This document shows positions 26,527 to 35,723 of a DNA stretch of 64,000 bases, one piece after another (position 1 is the stretch's first letter; every line of letters starts with the position of its first letter). Source of the DNA: Agarivorans sp. Toyoura001. Its GTDB lineage: Bacteria > Pseudomonadota > Gammaproteobacteria > Enterobacterales > Celerinatantimonadaceae. The position numbers and the translations under genes are program-made. The notes under the pieces are model-generated. The model saw only the letters and a list, made by a program, of their open reading frames with translations, did not search any database and was not told where the DNA came from. The stretch covers positions 1 to 64,000 of the forward strand of contig NZ_BJEQ01000011.1 in assembly GCF_005405585.1 (NCBI RefSeq), given 5' to 3'.

Positions 26527-28065
26527 ATGTGCAAATCCCTTAATAAATCGATAAGCTACTTTCCAGCCTTGATGCTGTTTTTATTGTTAACGCTAAAAGT
26601 CTCGGCAGCAGAAGAGGGTTTAGTTCAAGCAAGCATCTCATCGATACCAAGCAGCAAACCTTACCATTACTTTGTGTTACCGATTCCCAACTTCACTATT
26701 TCAAATCAGCTGGGCTTTGAACTCAGCCAATCAGGGAAAACACTCGACTTTAGCGCTTCGGCTCATCTTAGTTGGCCGCAAGTAGGAGGCGCTAAGTTTT
26801 ATAGAGGCGTACTATTTAAGGTCGAAGGTTTGGATACTGGTGAACTTGAAATTCGCTGGGCAAAAAATCTCACAAAACCAAATGATGGAGTAAAACTAGA
26901 AGAAGCCCTATTGGTTGAGGCTAATTTTACTGAAAAATGGTTAAACTCAGCGCTTTACTCACCACTTATCTACAACGCAAACAATATCGATTGGGGTTGG
27001 TTTGATAACGCGTATTGGCGTTATGCTGCTTATAGCGGTGATGAGGCTCTTATCGCTGAGCTTAGTAAACCCAAAGACCCAGCGAAGAAAACGACGCTCC
27101 CCAGTAATAGCGCAGCGCCATGGCTATATGATAGGCCGTATACTTTCTATCAACTGTATTTTAAAACCGCCGACTCTCGTTGGAAAAAAACGGCTCACCA
27201 AAAAGCACAGTTTTTTATCAGTCAGTTAGATTCTAATGGAGACTTTTCCTTGAAGGGCTCAGCAGATCTTAAGTACATGCTAAGTGCTGGGCTGCTAATT
27301 GATTATTTGTTTTACCCTAAGCTGTCTACCAAGCTAGCGATTGAGAATATGACGCCGAAAGGGCTTAAGTGGCCAGCAACTTACAGCACCAAACTAGGGT
27401 TTTGGACCGAGCGGCACTTGTCGGTAGCGCTCGGTTTGGCACTAAATCAATGGGAGCTCGATAGCACTGCGCAATCGTTAAGCCGGATTGAGCAACTACT
27501 GAGTGGAATTAAACAAAATCTATGGGTGCCCGCTCCCGGACAGGGCGGCTGTTTAAAGCATAGCTTGAAGGCACACTCTAATAAAAACAGTCAAGAGATG
27601 GTGTGTTCCCCATGGATGAGTGCTTTGGTAGTAGAACAGTTGTGGCGTTATTTTTGGTTAACTAACGATCAGCAAGCGGCTCAATTGATTGTAGATTTTG
27701 CAGAAATGCTGCTTCAACAAGGGCTATATACTGTGGAATACAAAGGTAAGACTCTTTATATCCCAGATTATTTAGTGTTCTTTAAAAAATCTATTTTTCA
27801 AGACCGTAATTCTTGGACCGAGCGGCAACATGCTTGTGACGTAGTGGGCATGGTTTATAAGGCTGTATATTTGAAGCGTGAACGTGGCGAAGACGAGTTT
27901 TTATTAGACTTACTTGGGCAGGAACTGCTAAAAACGTGCGATGGAACGATGAATAAAAAAGGTAAAACCGCTGCTGGCCAACCGGCTTGGGCCTTAAAAC
28001 CACTAAGAAAATTTAATTGGTGGTTTGCCAGTAACGGTTCGTTAACTTGGATCTTGAAACAATAA
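26527..28065 (+). CDS. Secreted protein of unknown function, possibly alpha/alpha-toroid carbohydrate-active
   Basis: I do not recognise this protein of about 512 residues. It has a signal peptide (LMLFLLLTLKVSAAEE), a beta-rich N-terminal part to about residue 150, then a helical, Trp/Tyr-rich region (DWGWFDNAYWRYAAYSGD, WLYDRPYTFYQLYFKT, PWMSALVVEQLWRYFWLT, FNWWFASNGSLTWILKQ) that looks like an (alpha/alpha) toroid as in polysaccharide lyases and glucosidases. The location suggests trimming of the locus polysaccharide, but that is inference. ATG 26527 is chosen since AGGA lies nine bases before it. Its last 24 bases overlap the 3' end of the convergent exosortase gene, and no terminator separates them. 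Confidence 0.5.
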   Translation: MCKSLNKSISYFPALMLFLLLTLKVSAAEEGLVQASISSIPSSKPYHYFVLPIPNFTISNQLGFELSQSGKTLDFSASAHLSWPQVGGAKFYRGVLFKVEGLDTGELEIRWAKNLTKPNDGVKLEEALLVEANFTEKWLNSALYSPLIYNANNIDWGWFDNAYWRYAAYSGDEALIAELSKPKDPAKKTTLPSNSAAPWLYDRPYTFYQLYFKTADSRWKKTAHQKAQFFISQLDSNGDFSLKGSADLKYMLSAGLLIDYLFYPKLSTKLAIENMTPKGLKWPATYSTKLGFWTERHLSVALGLALNQWELDSTAQSLSRIEQLLSGIKQNLWVPAPGQGGCLKHSLKAHSNKNSQEMVCSPWMSALVVEQLWRYFWLTNDQQAAQLIVDFAEMLLQQGLYTVEYKGKTLYIPDYLVFFKKSIFQDRNSWTERQHACDVVGMVYKAVYLKRERGEDEFLLDLLGQELLKTCDGTMNKKGKTAAGQPAWALKPLRKFNWWFASNGSLTWILKQ

Positions 28066-29478
28066 CTTGGTGTTTTCAAACAAACCTAATTGCTGTTCTA
28101 GCGCCGCTCTTTCGCGAGTACAGCTAGCGTCAGCACACAAGACTGAAGCGGCTACAATAGCACTCTTACGCTTGCCTGCTAGTACCTCTGAAAAGCGCTG
28201 AGATCTAAGTGCGCCTCTATTGGCCACCAAGCCGTTAGCGCCCGCATAACTATAGGCTAACAGGGCTGGTTGATTAGCTCTTGAGCGAAAGTATACAAAG
28301 TTAGTGCGAAGGGTATTCTCAGTTTTTTTCACTCGCATATTCTCAGGCACCACTTCATTTAAATAAAATGATGCTTTGTTGTCTAAGCCAAGGCCACTAA
28401 ATAAATACACCCATTGCTGTAGCTCTATATCATCTACAGAAAGCGTTTGATGCTCTACCGATTGGTATTGGCTCACTTGGAGAGAGCGATGGTAGAGGAC
28501 TTCTGATGGTGTCTGCTGGCTGTTTAGCTGATTCGCATCAACCACTGGCCAATCCAATAGGCTTGGAGAGAAAACCAATAGAGCAAGAATGAAGTACGCA
28601 AATACTTTTGGTGAAGGCTGGCTTACTTCAACAGGTTTCGCTCGTGGTAAAGGATCTTGAGCGAGTTTACCGCCGACATAAAAAGCAAACAGCAAGTAAG
28701 GAATGTATAAATACCAGCCTAGATTATTATGGTCGTGAATTAAGTCACTTTGCATTTGGGTTTCGTGACCAACCAGAATAATAATGATGATACGTACCCA
28801 GTTAACCAATAACGCGCCGACCATACACACAACAAAAAAGGTAGCAGCTTTACGTGCGCCTCGAATATTAAAATAGATATACAACAAACATAAAAACAAC
28901 GAAGTAATAAAGTAGCGCAAGCCACTACAGCCATTCGCTATCTCAAAACGACCTGAAGGAATAGACACCACATTGCCTTCAAAAAAGCTCGGTACGTGGG
29001 TATAGGCCATCACCATTTCTACAACATTGGTAGACAGTGTCTGCAGTGGTGGGGATAGAATCCCCCAAATTGGTGTAGCAAATAACATGACTAGAGCGTA
29101 CACATATAAACTTTTGTGATGTTTAAATACGCTCAATAAGCTAAACAGTAATACGAAAGGGAGTAGGGCGCGCACCGGTAGACTAATTTGGCTCAAATAC
29201 AGCAGCAGCTCTAAAGCTAGGCAAAGAATCAGAGGGATTAGCCAAAGACTAGGAGCTTGGCGAAACTGTAGTTCTTGTCGACAATCATAAAGCACATAAA
29301 GTGCTACTAAAGGAATGAGAAAGGCATGTGAGTAGGTGCCGTCATCAAAACTGTAGCGCCAAACATCCAATAGCACTGGCCAAAATAGCAAAGCAACTGA
29401 TGCGGTAACCACTAAGACCATTATAGCTTGAAGATTACCGCTATTAGCGTGCCCTTGCTCTACATTATCTGGCTCCAA
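28042..29478 (-). CDS. xrtA: Exosortase A with C-terminal EpsI domain
   Basis: This is the transpeptidase-like membrane enzyme that recognises PEP-CTERM tails. The N-terminal 300 residues hold about eight membrane helices. The active-site motif NGCSGLRYF places the Cys at residue 184, a conserved Arg lies in NWVRI (229), and a His follows in LVGHE (238), matching the Cys-Arg-His set of exosortases. The C-terminal 170 residues form a soluble EpsI-like domain, the fusion that marks exosortase A. Translation appears to begin at TTG, three bases after the stop of the upstream sugar transferase; ATG 29421 is an alternative. Its substrates in this window are the two proteins at 2-4.3 kb. Confidence 0.9.
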   Translation of the reverse strand: MEPDNVEQGHANSGNLQAIMVLVVTASVALLFWPVLLDVWRYSFDDGTYSHAFLIPLVALYVLYDCRQELQFRQAPSLWLIPLILCLALELLLYLSQISLPVRALLPFVLLFSLLSVFKHHKSLYVYALVMLFATPIWGILSPPLQTLSTNVVEMVMAYTHVPSFFEGNVVSIPSGRFEIANGCSGLRYFITSLFLCLLYIYFNIRGARKAATFFVVCMVGALLVNWVRIIIIILVGHETQMQSDLIHDHNNLGWYLYIPYLLFAFYVGGKLAQDPLPRAKPVEVSQPSPKVFAYFILALLVFSPSLLDWPVVDANQLNSQQTPSEVLYHRSLQVSQYQSVEHQTLSVDDIELQQWVYLFSGLGLDNKASFYLNEVVPENMRVKKTENTLRTNFVYFRSRANQPALLAYSYAGANGLVANRGALRSQRFSEVLAGKRKSAIVAASVLCADASCTRERAALEQQLGLFENTKLLFQDPS

Positions 29479-29481
29479 AAA

Positions 29482-30885
29482 TTAGCGCCCTTTACCAAAC
29501 AAGATGATCTCTGCGGTTCTTACTAGAATCAATAAATCCAGTAAGAAGCTGCGGTGCTTAATGTAATACAGGTCAAACTTTAACTTTTCTAAGGCATCGG
29601 CTTCAGTGCTTCCATATGGATACTTAAGCTGTGCCCAACCGGTTAAGCCAGGTTTTACATTGTGACGTTGATTGTAATAAGGAATCGATAACACTAATTC
29701 TTTTACAAACGCTGGGCGTTCCGGACGAGGACCTACAAAGCCCATATCTCCGATCAATACATTGTAAATTTGTGGTAATTCATCAATGCGGTATTTGCGA
29801 ATGAAGTTACCTACTTTTGTTACGCGAGGGTCTTCTTTCTGAGCCCATTTTGCGCCGTCTTTTTCTGCGTCGGTACGCATACTGCGGAACTTAAAAATAT
29901 TAAATGGCTGACCATTTAGACCAATTCGCTCTTGCGAATACAGGACCGGGGCTTTAATGCCTTCTTCTAGCTTGATCATAATGACAGTAATTAGCATCAG
30001 CGGCCAAGTTAGAGACAATACGATTAAGCCTAAGAAGGTATTACATACCCAGTCTAAAGAACTACGTAAGTAGTTGGTAGAGTGGAAACCGTTACTATAA
30101 ATAACCCAAGATGGGTAAATAAGGTTTACCGCAATTTGCCCTGACTCGCGCTCGATAAAGTCAATGATATCGGTAATTTCTACACCGCGAAGTTTACATA
30201 GAAACAAGCTGTCCACTGGCAAGTTAGCGCGTCGCTCATCTGCAGCAATCACTATCTCTTCAATGCCATTTGCGAGAACATAAGATTCAAGCGGTTGGTC
30301 GAGTTCAAGGATGGTTTCACGTTTAATGCCGTCTTCAGAGTCACCAGGCATACTGATGAAACCTGCCATCTCAAAGCTAACTCGGTCAGACTTGCGGCGC
30401 ATTCTCTTTTCAATAATGCTCGCGCGCTCACCTGCACCTAAAACTAAAATGCGTTTTCTGCCCATATGCTCGTATTGCATTTTCAAGGCGAAATAACGAA
30501 TTGTAGTCAGGCCCATCATTACGGCTGCGTAAAGTAATTCACGGAAATTACCCGGCAATACATCAAGCGGCGTTAATACATATACAACCGAAGAGATAAA
30601 GTAACCTAAAGCAATACTCACTAACAGTCGACGAATGACTCCTCGAAAGGTTTCACGTATTTTTTGGTTGTATAAGCCAACAGAAAGGATGGAGAGTTGA
30701 ATAGGAAAGGTAAATGCTAGGCAGTGCATCAATAAGATACCCTCACCGTAGGCAGGAATACCTTCAAAACCGCTGAAGCGAAGAAGCTCAACGCCGATGA
30801 CAAAAACCCCAATGAGCAATAAAAATTCGGCGAGAATAATTGCTCTACTACCAGGATCTAGATTGTGAAATTTCGAACCAGCCAC
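29482..30885 (-). CDS. Polyprenyl-phosphate sugar-1-phosphate transferase (exosortase-locus EpsB/WcaJ type)
   Basis: This is the initiating phosphoglycosyltransferase. The N-terminal half has about five membrane helices and a CoA-binding-like domain (RILVLGAGERASIIEKRM). The C-terminal catalytic domain shows the membrane re-entrant segment, YSQERIGLNGQPFNIFKFRSM, KVGNFIRKYRIDELPQIYNVL with the Asp-Glu pair, GDMGFVGPRPERP, and VKPGLTGWAQ. It would place the first sugar phosphate on undecaprenyl phosphate. The frame opens at TTG 30903, but AAGGA lies six bases before GTG 30885, which I take as the start. It is in an operon with xrtA. Confidence 0.88.
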   Translation of the reverse strand: MAGSKFHNLDPGSRAIILAEFLLLIGVFVIGVELLRFSGFEGIPAYGEGILLMHCLAFTFPIQLSILSVGLYNQKIRETFRGVIRRLLVSIALGYFISSVVYVLTPLDVLPGNFRELLYAAVMMGLTTIRYFALKMQYEHMGRKRILVLGAGERASIIEKRMRRKSDRVSFEMAGFISMPGDSEDGIKRETILELDQPLESYVLANGIEEIVIAADERRANLPVDSLFLCKLRGVEITDIIDFIERESGQIAVNLIYPSWVIYSNGFHSTNYLRSSLDWVCNTFLGLIVLSLTWPLMLITVIMIKLEEGIKAPVLYSQERIGLNGQPFNIFKFRSMRTDAEKDGAKWAQKEDPRVTKVGNFIRKYRIDELPQIYNVLIGDMGFVGPRPERPAFVKELVLSIPYYNQRHNVKPGLTGWAQLKYPYGSTEADALEKLKFDLYYIKHRSFLLDLLILVRTAEIILFGKGR

Positions 30886-31165
30886 GCTTCTTCCTTGAAA
30901 CAATTTAAATTTAAATTTTAAGATTGACCAGTATACCGAGATTTAAACACAGAGCCACAAAAAATCGGTTCTACTTGTGCGCCTTCAGTTAACAGCAGAA
31001 TTGTTACCTTAGCTTTACATTTACAACGGCCTGAAGATAAATATCGATATATTAAAACTATTTAGCTCAAGAGATTTACAACATGCGTCCCCGCACACTA
31101 TCATGGGAAAAAGGACTTTCTCAATCAATGTTATTTGATGGACACTCAGCGTAATGGATAGTGCT
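30886..31165. other. Divergent promoter region between xrtA unit and export operon
   Basis: These 280 AT-rich bases separate two oppositely transcribed polysaccharide units, so promoters for both must lie here. I found no sigma-54 site and no copy of the 17-base PEP-CTERM box. TTTACATTTACAA at 31013-31025 is a tandem repeat of half that box but does not match it as a whole. Confidence 0.4.
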
Positions 31166-31807
31166 ATGAAAAAACTAAATCAAGCGGTAGTTAAACTACT
31201 CTCGGTAATGGCGTTAGGGCTTTTCCTTAGCGCATGTTCAAACAATTTACCCACCTTACCTAGTGCGTCGGTTAACCCTTCGCTCACCGAAAATCCCGCC
31301 GATTATAAATACTTGATTGGTCCGGGTGATGATCTAAACATCTTTGTTTGGCGAAACCCTGAAATTTCAGGCACTTTTATTGTTCGCCCAGACGGTATGG
31401 TTTCAACCTCTTTAGTTGAAGACCTAGAAGTGTCGGGTAAAACGCCGACTGAACTAGCCCGTCTTATCGAATCTGAATTGGCCGAATTTATTCGTGACCC
31501 GATTGTAACGGTAACGGTAGAAGGTTTTATTGGGCCGTTTAGCGAGCAAGTTCGCGTTATTGGTGAAGCCTTTGAACCGCAAGCCATTAACTACCGCGAA
31601 GACATGACACTGCTTGATGTAATGATTCAGGTGGGCGGTTTAACCGAGTACGCCGATGGTGATAATGCACGTTTGGTTCGAGTAGTAAGTGGAGAGCAGC
31701 GCTCTTATAACGTACGTGTAGGCAAACTAATACAAGATGGTGAGATTGAAGCCAATGTAGATGTTCTTCCTGGCGATATTATTATTATCCCAGAAGCTTG
31801 GTTTTAG
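31166..31807 (+). CDS. Wza-like polysaccharide export lipoprotein (XrtA system)
   Basis: This is an outer-membrane polysaccharide export protein of about 213 residues. It has a lipoprotein signal (LGLFLSACSNN), the poly-export domain YLIGPGDDLNIFVWRNPEISGTF, and the SLBB-like segment VRVIGEAFEPQAINYREDMTLLDVMIQVGGLTEYADGDNARLVR. This short form is typical of exosortase A loci. The start is set at ATG 31166 because GGAT precedes it and the lipoprotein leader begins there; an ATG at 31154 is in frame. It heads the operon running through prsR, with 17 bases to the chain-length gene. Confidence 0.9.
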   Translation: MKKLNQAVVKLLSVMALGLFLSACSNNLPTLPSASVNPSLTENPADYKYLIGPGDDLNIFVWRNPEISGTFIVRPDGMVSTSLVEDLEVSGKTPTELARLIESELAEFIRDPIVTVTVEGFIGPFSEQVRVIGEAFEPQAINYREDMTLLDVMIQVGGLTEYADGDNARLVRVVSGEQRSYNVRVGKLIQDGEIEANVDVLPGDIIIIPEAWF

Positions 31808-31824
31808 TCGGAGTAGTCGTTTAA

Positions 31825-33387
31825 ATGCAAGAGTTAATTGAGGATTTTTTGCAATACCTGCGAGGGGTATGGTTAAAACGCCGTTATATTTTAATCGCTT
31901 TGTGGGTCATCTGCCCAATTGGTTGGATAGCGGTAACATTGATGCCAAATCAATATACTGCTGAGGCTAGGGTCTACGCAGACACTCGTTCGTTGTTGCA
32001 ACCTCTGTTGAAAGGTTTAGCCATTCAGACCGATCCTAGTCAGGAACTGGCGATGATTGTTAAAACCTTACTGAGCCGCAACAACCTAGAGAAGATTGCT
32101 CGGGCGAGTGATGCTGACGTTCGAGTTAACAATAGCGCTGAGTACGATGAGCTATTAGATAATTTAAAAGAAAAGATCGACATCGATAAAACCCGCCGAG
32201 AGAATCTTTATACTATTACTTTCGTGGCCGATTCTCCGCAATATGTACGCGATGTTGTACAAGCAGCGCTTGATGTCTTTGTTGAAAATACTCTTGGAGA
32301 AAAGCGACAAGATACTGATACCGCTAATTCGTTTATTAATCAGCAAATTGAAGAATATGAAACACGCCTAATTGAAGCTGAAAAGCGCTTGGCGTCATTC
32401 AAACAAGAATACACTGCATTTTTACCCGGTAAAGAGTCAACTTATTATAGTAACTTGGAAGGGGTTAAAAAGCTGCTTGAAGAAACTCGTTTGGAGCTAA
32501 GTGAAGCTGAAACCAAATTGGTGTCAGCACGTTCTCAATTGGCTAGCGAAGAGTTGTTAGCGTCACAGCAAACAGCCAGAGTTCGCACTGAGTTTGATGA
32601 CCGTATTATCTCAATGCAAACGCGCTTAGATGATTTGCTGCTGCGCTATACAGAGCGCCACCCCGATGTGGTAGAGGTCCAGCGCCAGATTGAATCTTTG
32701 CAGAAGCAAAAAGACAATGCGATTACTACAGCTAAAACACCTGCTGCTATCGCTTCCGAGTCGGTCATTTATCAAGACTTAAAGATTACGGTGAGTCAGC
32801 TAGAGAATGAAGTGGCTTCGCTAAAAGTGCGTGAAGAGCGTCATGCCGAGAAAGTAGATACTTTGCAAGAACAGCTGCGTCAGGTGCCTGATGTTGAAGC
32901 GAAATTAACCGGCCTAAACCGTAATTACGAAATCACTAAATCGAAATATGAAGATCTCTTGTCTCGTAGAGAGAGCGCGCAAATTTCACAAAGCGCCGGT
33001 AAAACAACCGATGACATTAAGTTTAGAGTGATTGATGCGCCGCGTGTACCTCTTGTTCCTTCTGGGCCAAAGCGACCCTTATTAATTGCTGGAGTATTGA
33101 TTTTTGCTCTCGCGGTTGGCGGCGGTATGTCGTTTGCGTTTAGCCAAATAAATCCTGTGGTATCAAGCCTACAACAGTTATATCAGCAAACTGGCTATCC
33201 TGTGCTGGGTGTGGTTTCGGCGACTGAAAGTTCTGGATTGATGAAAATAGAAAAGCGCAAAATGCGGCTATTTGTTTTATCAAATACCGTTTTGTTATGT
33301 GGCTTTGTAGGGTTTATGGTGATTAATTTGCTACCCGGATTACACAATAAGATTATTGCAGGGTTAGGTGGAGTAGGTTTGCTATGA
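31825..33387 (+). CDS. Wzz-like polysaccharide chain-length determinant (XrtA system)
   Basis: This is a 520-residue inner-membrane co-polymerase. An N-terminal helix (ILIALWVICPIGWIAV) is followed by a large periplasmic coiled-coil domain (about residues 160-400) and a second helix after residue 415 (LLIAGVLIFALAVGGGMSFAF). NQYTAEARVYADTRSLLQPLLKG and the KYEDLLSRRESAQISQ stretch before the second helix are family features. A third hydrophobic pair near the C-terminus is part of the exosortase-associated form. It overlaps the kinase gene by four bases (ATGA), matching the known Wzz/BY-kinase partnership. Confidence 0.9.
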   Translation: MQELIEDFLQYLRGVWLKRRYILIALWVICPIGWIAVTLMPNQYTAEARVYADTRSLLQPLLKGLAIQTDPSQELAMIVKTLLSRNNLEKIARASDADVRVNNSAEYDELLDNLKEKIDIDKTRRENLYTITFVADSPQYVRDVVQAALDVFVENTLGEKRQDTDTANSFINQQIEEYETRLIEAEKRLASFKQEYTAFLPGKESTYYSNLEGVKKLLEETRLELSEAETKLVSARSQLASEELLASQQTARVRTEFDDRIISMQTRLDDLLLRYTERHPDVVEVQRQIESLQKQKDNAITTAKTPAAIASESVIYQDLKITVSQLENEVASLKVREERHAEKVDTLQEQLRQVPDVEAKLTGLNRNYEITKSKYEDLLSRRESAQISQSAGKTTDDIKFRVIDAPRVPLVPSGPKRPLLIAGVLIFALAVGGGMSFAFSQINPVVSSLQQLYQQTGYPVLGVVSATESSGLMKIEKRKMRLFVLSNTVLLCGFVGFMVINLLPGLHNKIIAGLGGVGLL

Positions 33388-34280
33388 GCACGATAGAAAA
33401 AGCAATGGGTAAGCTTGCAAAGCAAGCCCAAGCCAATCAAGCACCAATTGATGTCCCTGCAGCAGAGCAAGCTGCAGTTCCTGGAACTGAGGCCGCGACA
33501 ACTCCAAGCAAAAGAGTTGATAAACCGGTTCTACAAATTGATTCAGCAGTACTGAAACGTTTGGGGATGTTATCTGACATTCGCTCTCGCGAAACCAGAA
33601 TGCTTAGCGACGAGTATCGCGGGATTAAGCGTAAGCTGCTTAAAAATGCTTTTGAGCCGGGGTTAATCCCACAAAACAAAAGTAACCTGATAATGGTGAC
33701 TAGCGCTAACCCAGGTGAAGGTAAAACTTTCACCTCAATTAACCTAGCGCTTAGCTTAGCCTTAGAAAAAGATAAAACGGTGTTGTTAATTGACTCCGAT
33801 GTGCTTAAACCGACGGTGAGTAAAACCTTAGGTATTGGCCAGCACATGGGCTTAATGGAGTATTTGCTAGGGCAAACCAATGATGTTGCTGATGTGATTT
33901 ATCACACCAATATTCCTAATTTAAGAATTATGCCTGCCGGCATGCCGCATCACTTGAGCAACGAATTGTTAGCGAGTGAAAAAATGCGCTCTCTGACTCA
34001 AGAGCTGAATAGCCGTTATTCAGATCGCGTTGTATTGTTTGATAGCCCACCAGTATTAGGCGTGAATGAAACCGTTGTGTTGTCTAACTTTATTGGTCAG
34101 GCAGTGGTAGTGGTAGAGCAAGATAGTACCAAAATGGCGGCAATTAAATCAGCGGTATCGCAGTTTAGTGAAGAGCTGGCGATTGGTTACGTATTGAATA
34201 AAGCAGTGCACGGAAAAACAGGGACTTACGGTTATGGCTACGGATACGGCTATGGATATGAGGAAGAACGCAGCGCCTAG
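33384..34280 (+). CDS. Bacterial tyrosine autokinase (XrtA system CpsD-like)
   Basis: This 298-residue BY-kinase catalytic domain is encoded separately from its membrane activator. Walker A is TSANPGEGKTFTSINLALSLA near residue 110, Walker A' is VLLIDSDVLKPTVSK, and Walker B is RVVLFDSPPVLGV. The C-terminus ends in alternating Tyr-Gly residues (YGYGYGYGYGYEEE), the autophosphorylated tail that controls kinase assembly. The upstream Wzz-like protein is the expected activator. The codons of the Tyr-Gly tail overlap the start of the next gene. Confidence 0.9.
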   Translation: MSTIEKAMGKLAKQAQANQAPIDVPAAEQAAVPGTEAATTPSKRVDKPVLQIDSAVLKRLGMLSDIRSRETRMLSDEYRGIKRKLLKNAFEPGLIPQNKSNLIMVTSANPGEGKTFTSINLALSLALEKDKTVLLIDSDVLKPTVSKTLGIGQHMGLMEYLLGQTNDVADVIYHTNIPNLRIMPAGMPHHLSNELLASEKMRSLTQELNSRYSDRVVLFDSPPVLGVNETVVLSNFIGQAVVVVEQDSTKMAAIKSAVSQFSEELAIGYVLNKAVHGKTGTYGYGYGYGYGYEEERSA

Positions 34281-35721
34281 TGTTGTTCTTGCGCTTGCTA
34301 TCGCTTTAGGACTGCCTACTTCAGCTTATGCTGCTGAAGTGCAGTTTCGCCCTGAAATTGGTGCCGAGTTAGTTTATACCGATAATGCGGGTTTAAGTGA
34401 AGAGTCTCCTGAAGCTGGCGAAATCGGTATTTTGTCTGCAGGCATCGTATCTGAAGTTATCGGTAAAGACGGAGAAATGTCCTTAGACTATCAAGCTCGT
34501 CAAACCTACCATTCCTATGACTCAAACAAAAACCAGCTCTACCATGAGTTGGATTTTGCTGCCGACAAAAAATTGGGTAAATCAGGTTTTAGCGTTGATG
34601 CGATTGCATCGATTGATATTTTGCCAGCAGAAGTAAGCAGTAATGCTATTACAGATATTATCTCTGGTGATTTAATTCAAGGTAGTGAGCTAGGTTTAGG
34701 CCTGAGTTACCAGTCCAATCGCCGTAAATGGATAGATCTAAGCGCTCGAGCGGGTGCAAGTTTATATCGTTACGAAGATGACCGTGGTAACAATAATGAT
34801 TTTGACGGCTCTTTGCTGTTTAAGAATGGCCAAAAGGTTAATACTGTTTTCTGGTTAGTGGATTCGAGTTATATCAAACGCGAAGCTCGCGGTAACTCTA
34901 AAGAAACGGAAAACGTAAAGTATAAAGGTGAGTTTGGTCTGCAACAGCGTTCTGGCTTCAGCCCATTTATCCGTTATTACGCAGAAAGCTACCTAGAAGG
35001 CGTGAGTTCTTCTGAAAAAGTCGGTGAATCTGAAAGCTGGGGCCCGGCTATTCGCTATTTTCGCTCACGCTTAAGTTACTTAGAACTCAGCTATAACTTT
35101 TCCTTAGATAAAGATAAAAACGATGATTACGTAGGCACTGCGCTAAACTTGGAGCCTAACCGTCGAACTAAGCTGTTTTTCGAGTACAGCAAACGCTTTT
35201 ACGGCAACGCTTATGAGTTCACTTTTAATCACAAAAAGCGCCGCGTAACAACAGACATTAGCTACATTGAAGAGCCAACCAGTTTTGATCGTCGTTTCTT
35301 TGTAGAAGGTGATAGCGTAGAAGAGCAAAAGTTAGATAAAACGTTTCGCTGGAACAGTGATTTAAATTTACGTCGGTCAGGCATCGATGTCGAATTGCGT
35401 CATCAAACTCGCGAAGGCTTGCGCAGTGATAGCGACTTTATTAAAGACATTACCTACGGTGGTGGTATTGGACTTGACCACAAGCTTAGTCGTAATTTAA
35501 CCATAGCCTTTGGGTTTGATTATGACCACTATACGTTTGACCGCCTTAACGGCACCGACCAAATTGATAAATATAGCCGCTATGATTTATCTTTAAATCA
35601 AGATCTTATCGAGGGTTTCTTTCTCACGTACCGCTACCAATATACCCATCGTAGCTCAAATACTGCAGGTAGAAACTATGACGAAAACCGAGTATCGATT
35701 AACGCGACTAAGCAGTTTTAA
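34258..35721 (+). CDS. Outer-membrane beta-barrel protein (XrtA/PEP-CTERM system-associated)
   Basis: This protein of about 487 residues has a signal peptide (VLALAIALGLPTSAYAAE) and a body of alternating amphipathic strands ending in an aromatic residue (SINATKQF), as outer-membrane barrels do. It matches the large barrel family that accompanies exosortase A export genes, the presumed outer-membrane conduit or anchor. The start is ATG 34258, which overlaps the kinase gene by 23 bases; the frame is open eight codons further upstream, but those codons read the kinase's Tyr-Gly repeat in another frame and carry no ribosome site. Confidence 0.82.
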   Translation: MRKNAAPSVVLALAIALGLPTSAYAAEVQFRPEIGAELVYTDNAGLSEESPEAGEIGILSAGIVSEVIGKDGEMSLDYQARQTYHSYDSNKNQLYHELDFAADKKLGKSGFSVDAIASIDILPAEVSSNAITDIISGDLIQGSELGLGLSYQSNRRKWIDLSARAGASLYRYEDDRGNNNDFDGSLLFKNGQKVNTVFWLVDSSYIKREARGNSKETENVKYKGEFGLQQRSGFSPFIRYYAESYLEGVSSSEKVGESESWGPAIRYFRSRLSYLELSYNFSLDKDKNDDYVGTALNLEPNRRTKLFFEYSKRFYGNAYEFTFNHKKRRVTTDISYIEEPTSFDRRFFVEGDSVEEQKLDKTFRWNSDLNLRRSGIDVELRHQTREGLRSDSDFIKDITYGGGIGLDHKLSRNLTIAFGFDYDHYTFDRLNGTDQIDKYSRYDLSLNQDLIEGFFLTYRYQYTHRSSNTAGRNYDENRVSINATKQF

Positions 35722-35723
35722 GC

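Noticed and set aside
31013-31025. TTTACATTTACAA as a PrsR box for the export operon
   Set aside because: Only half of the 17-base box matches and there is no sigma-54 promoter at the expected distance.
33437-33880. Minus-strand open frame of 147 codons within the tyrosine kinase gene
   Set aside because: It is a shadow of a well-supported kinase gene, with no ribosome site and no recognisable protein features.
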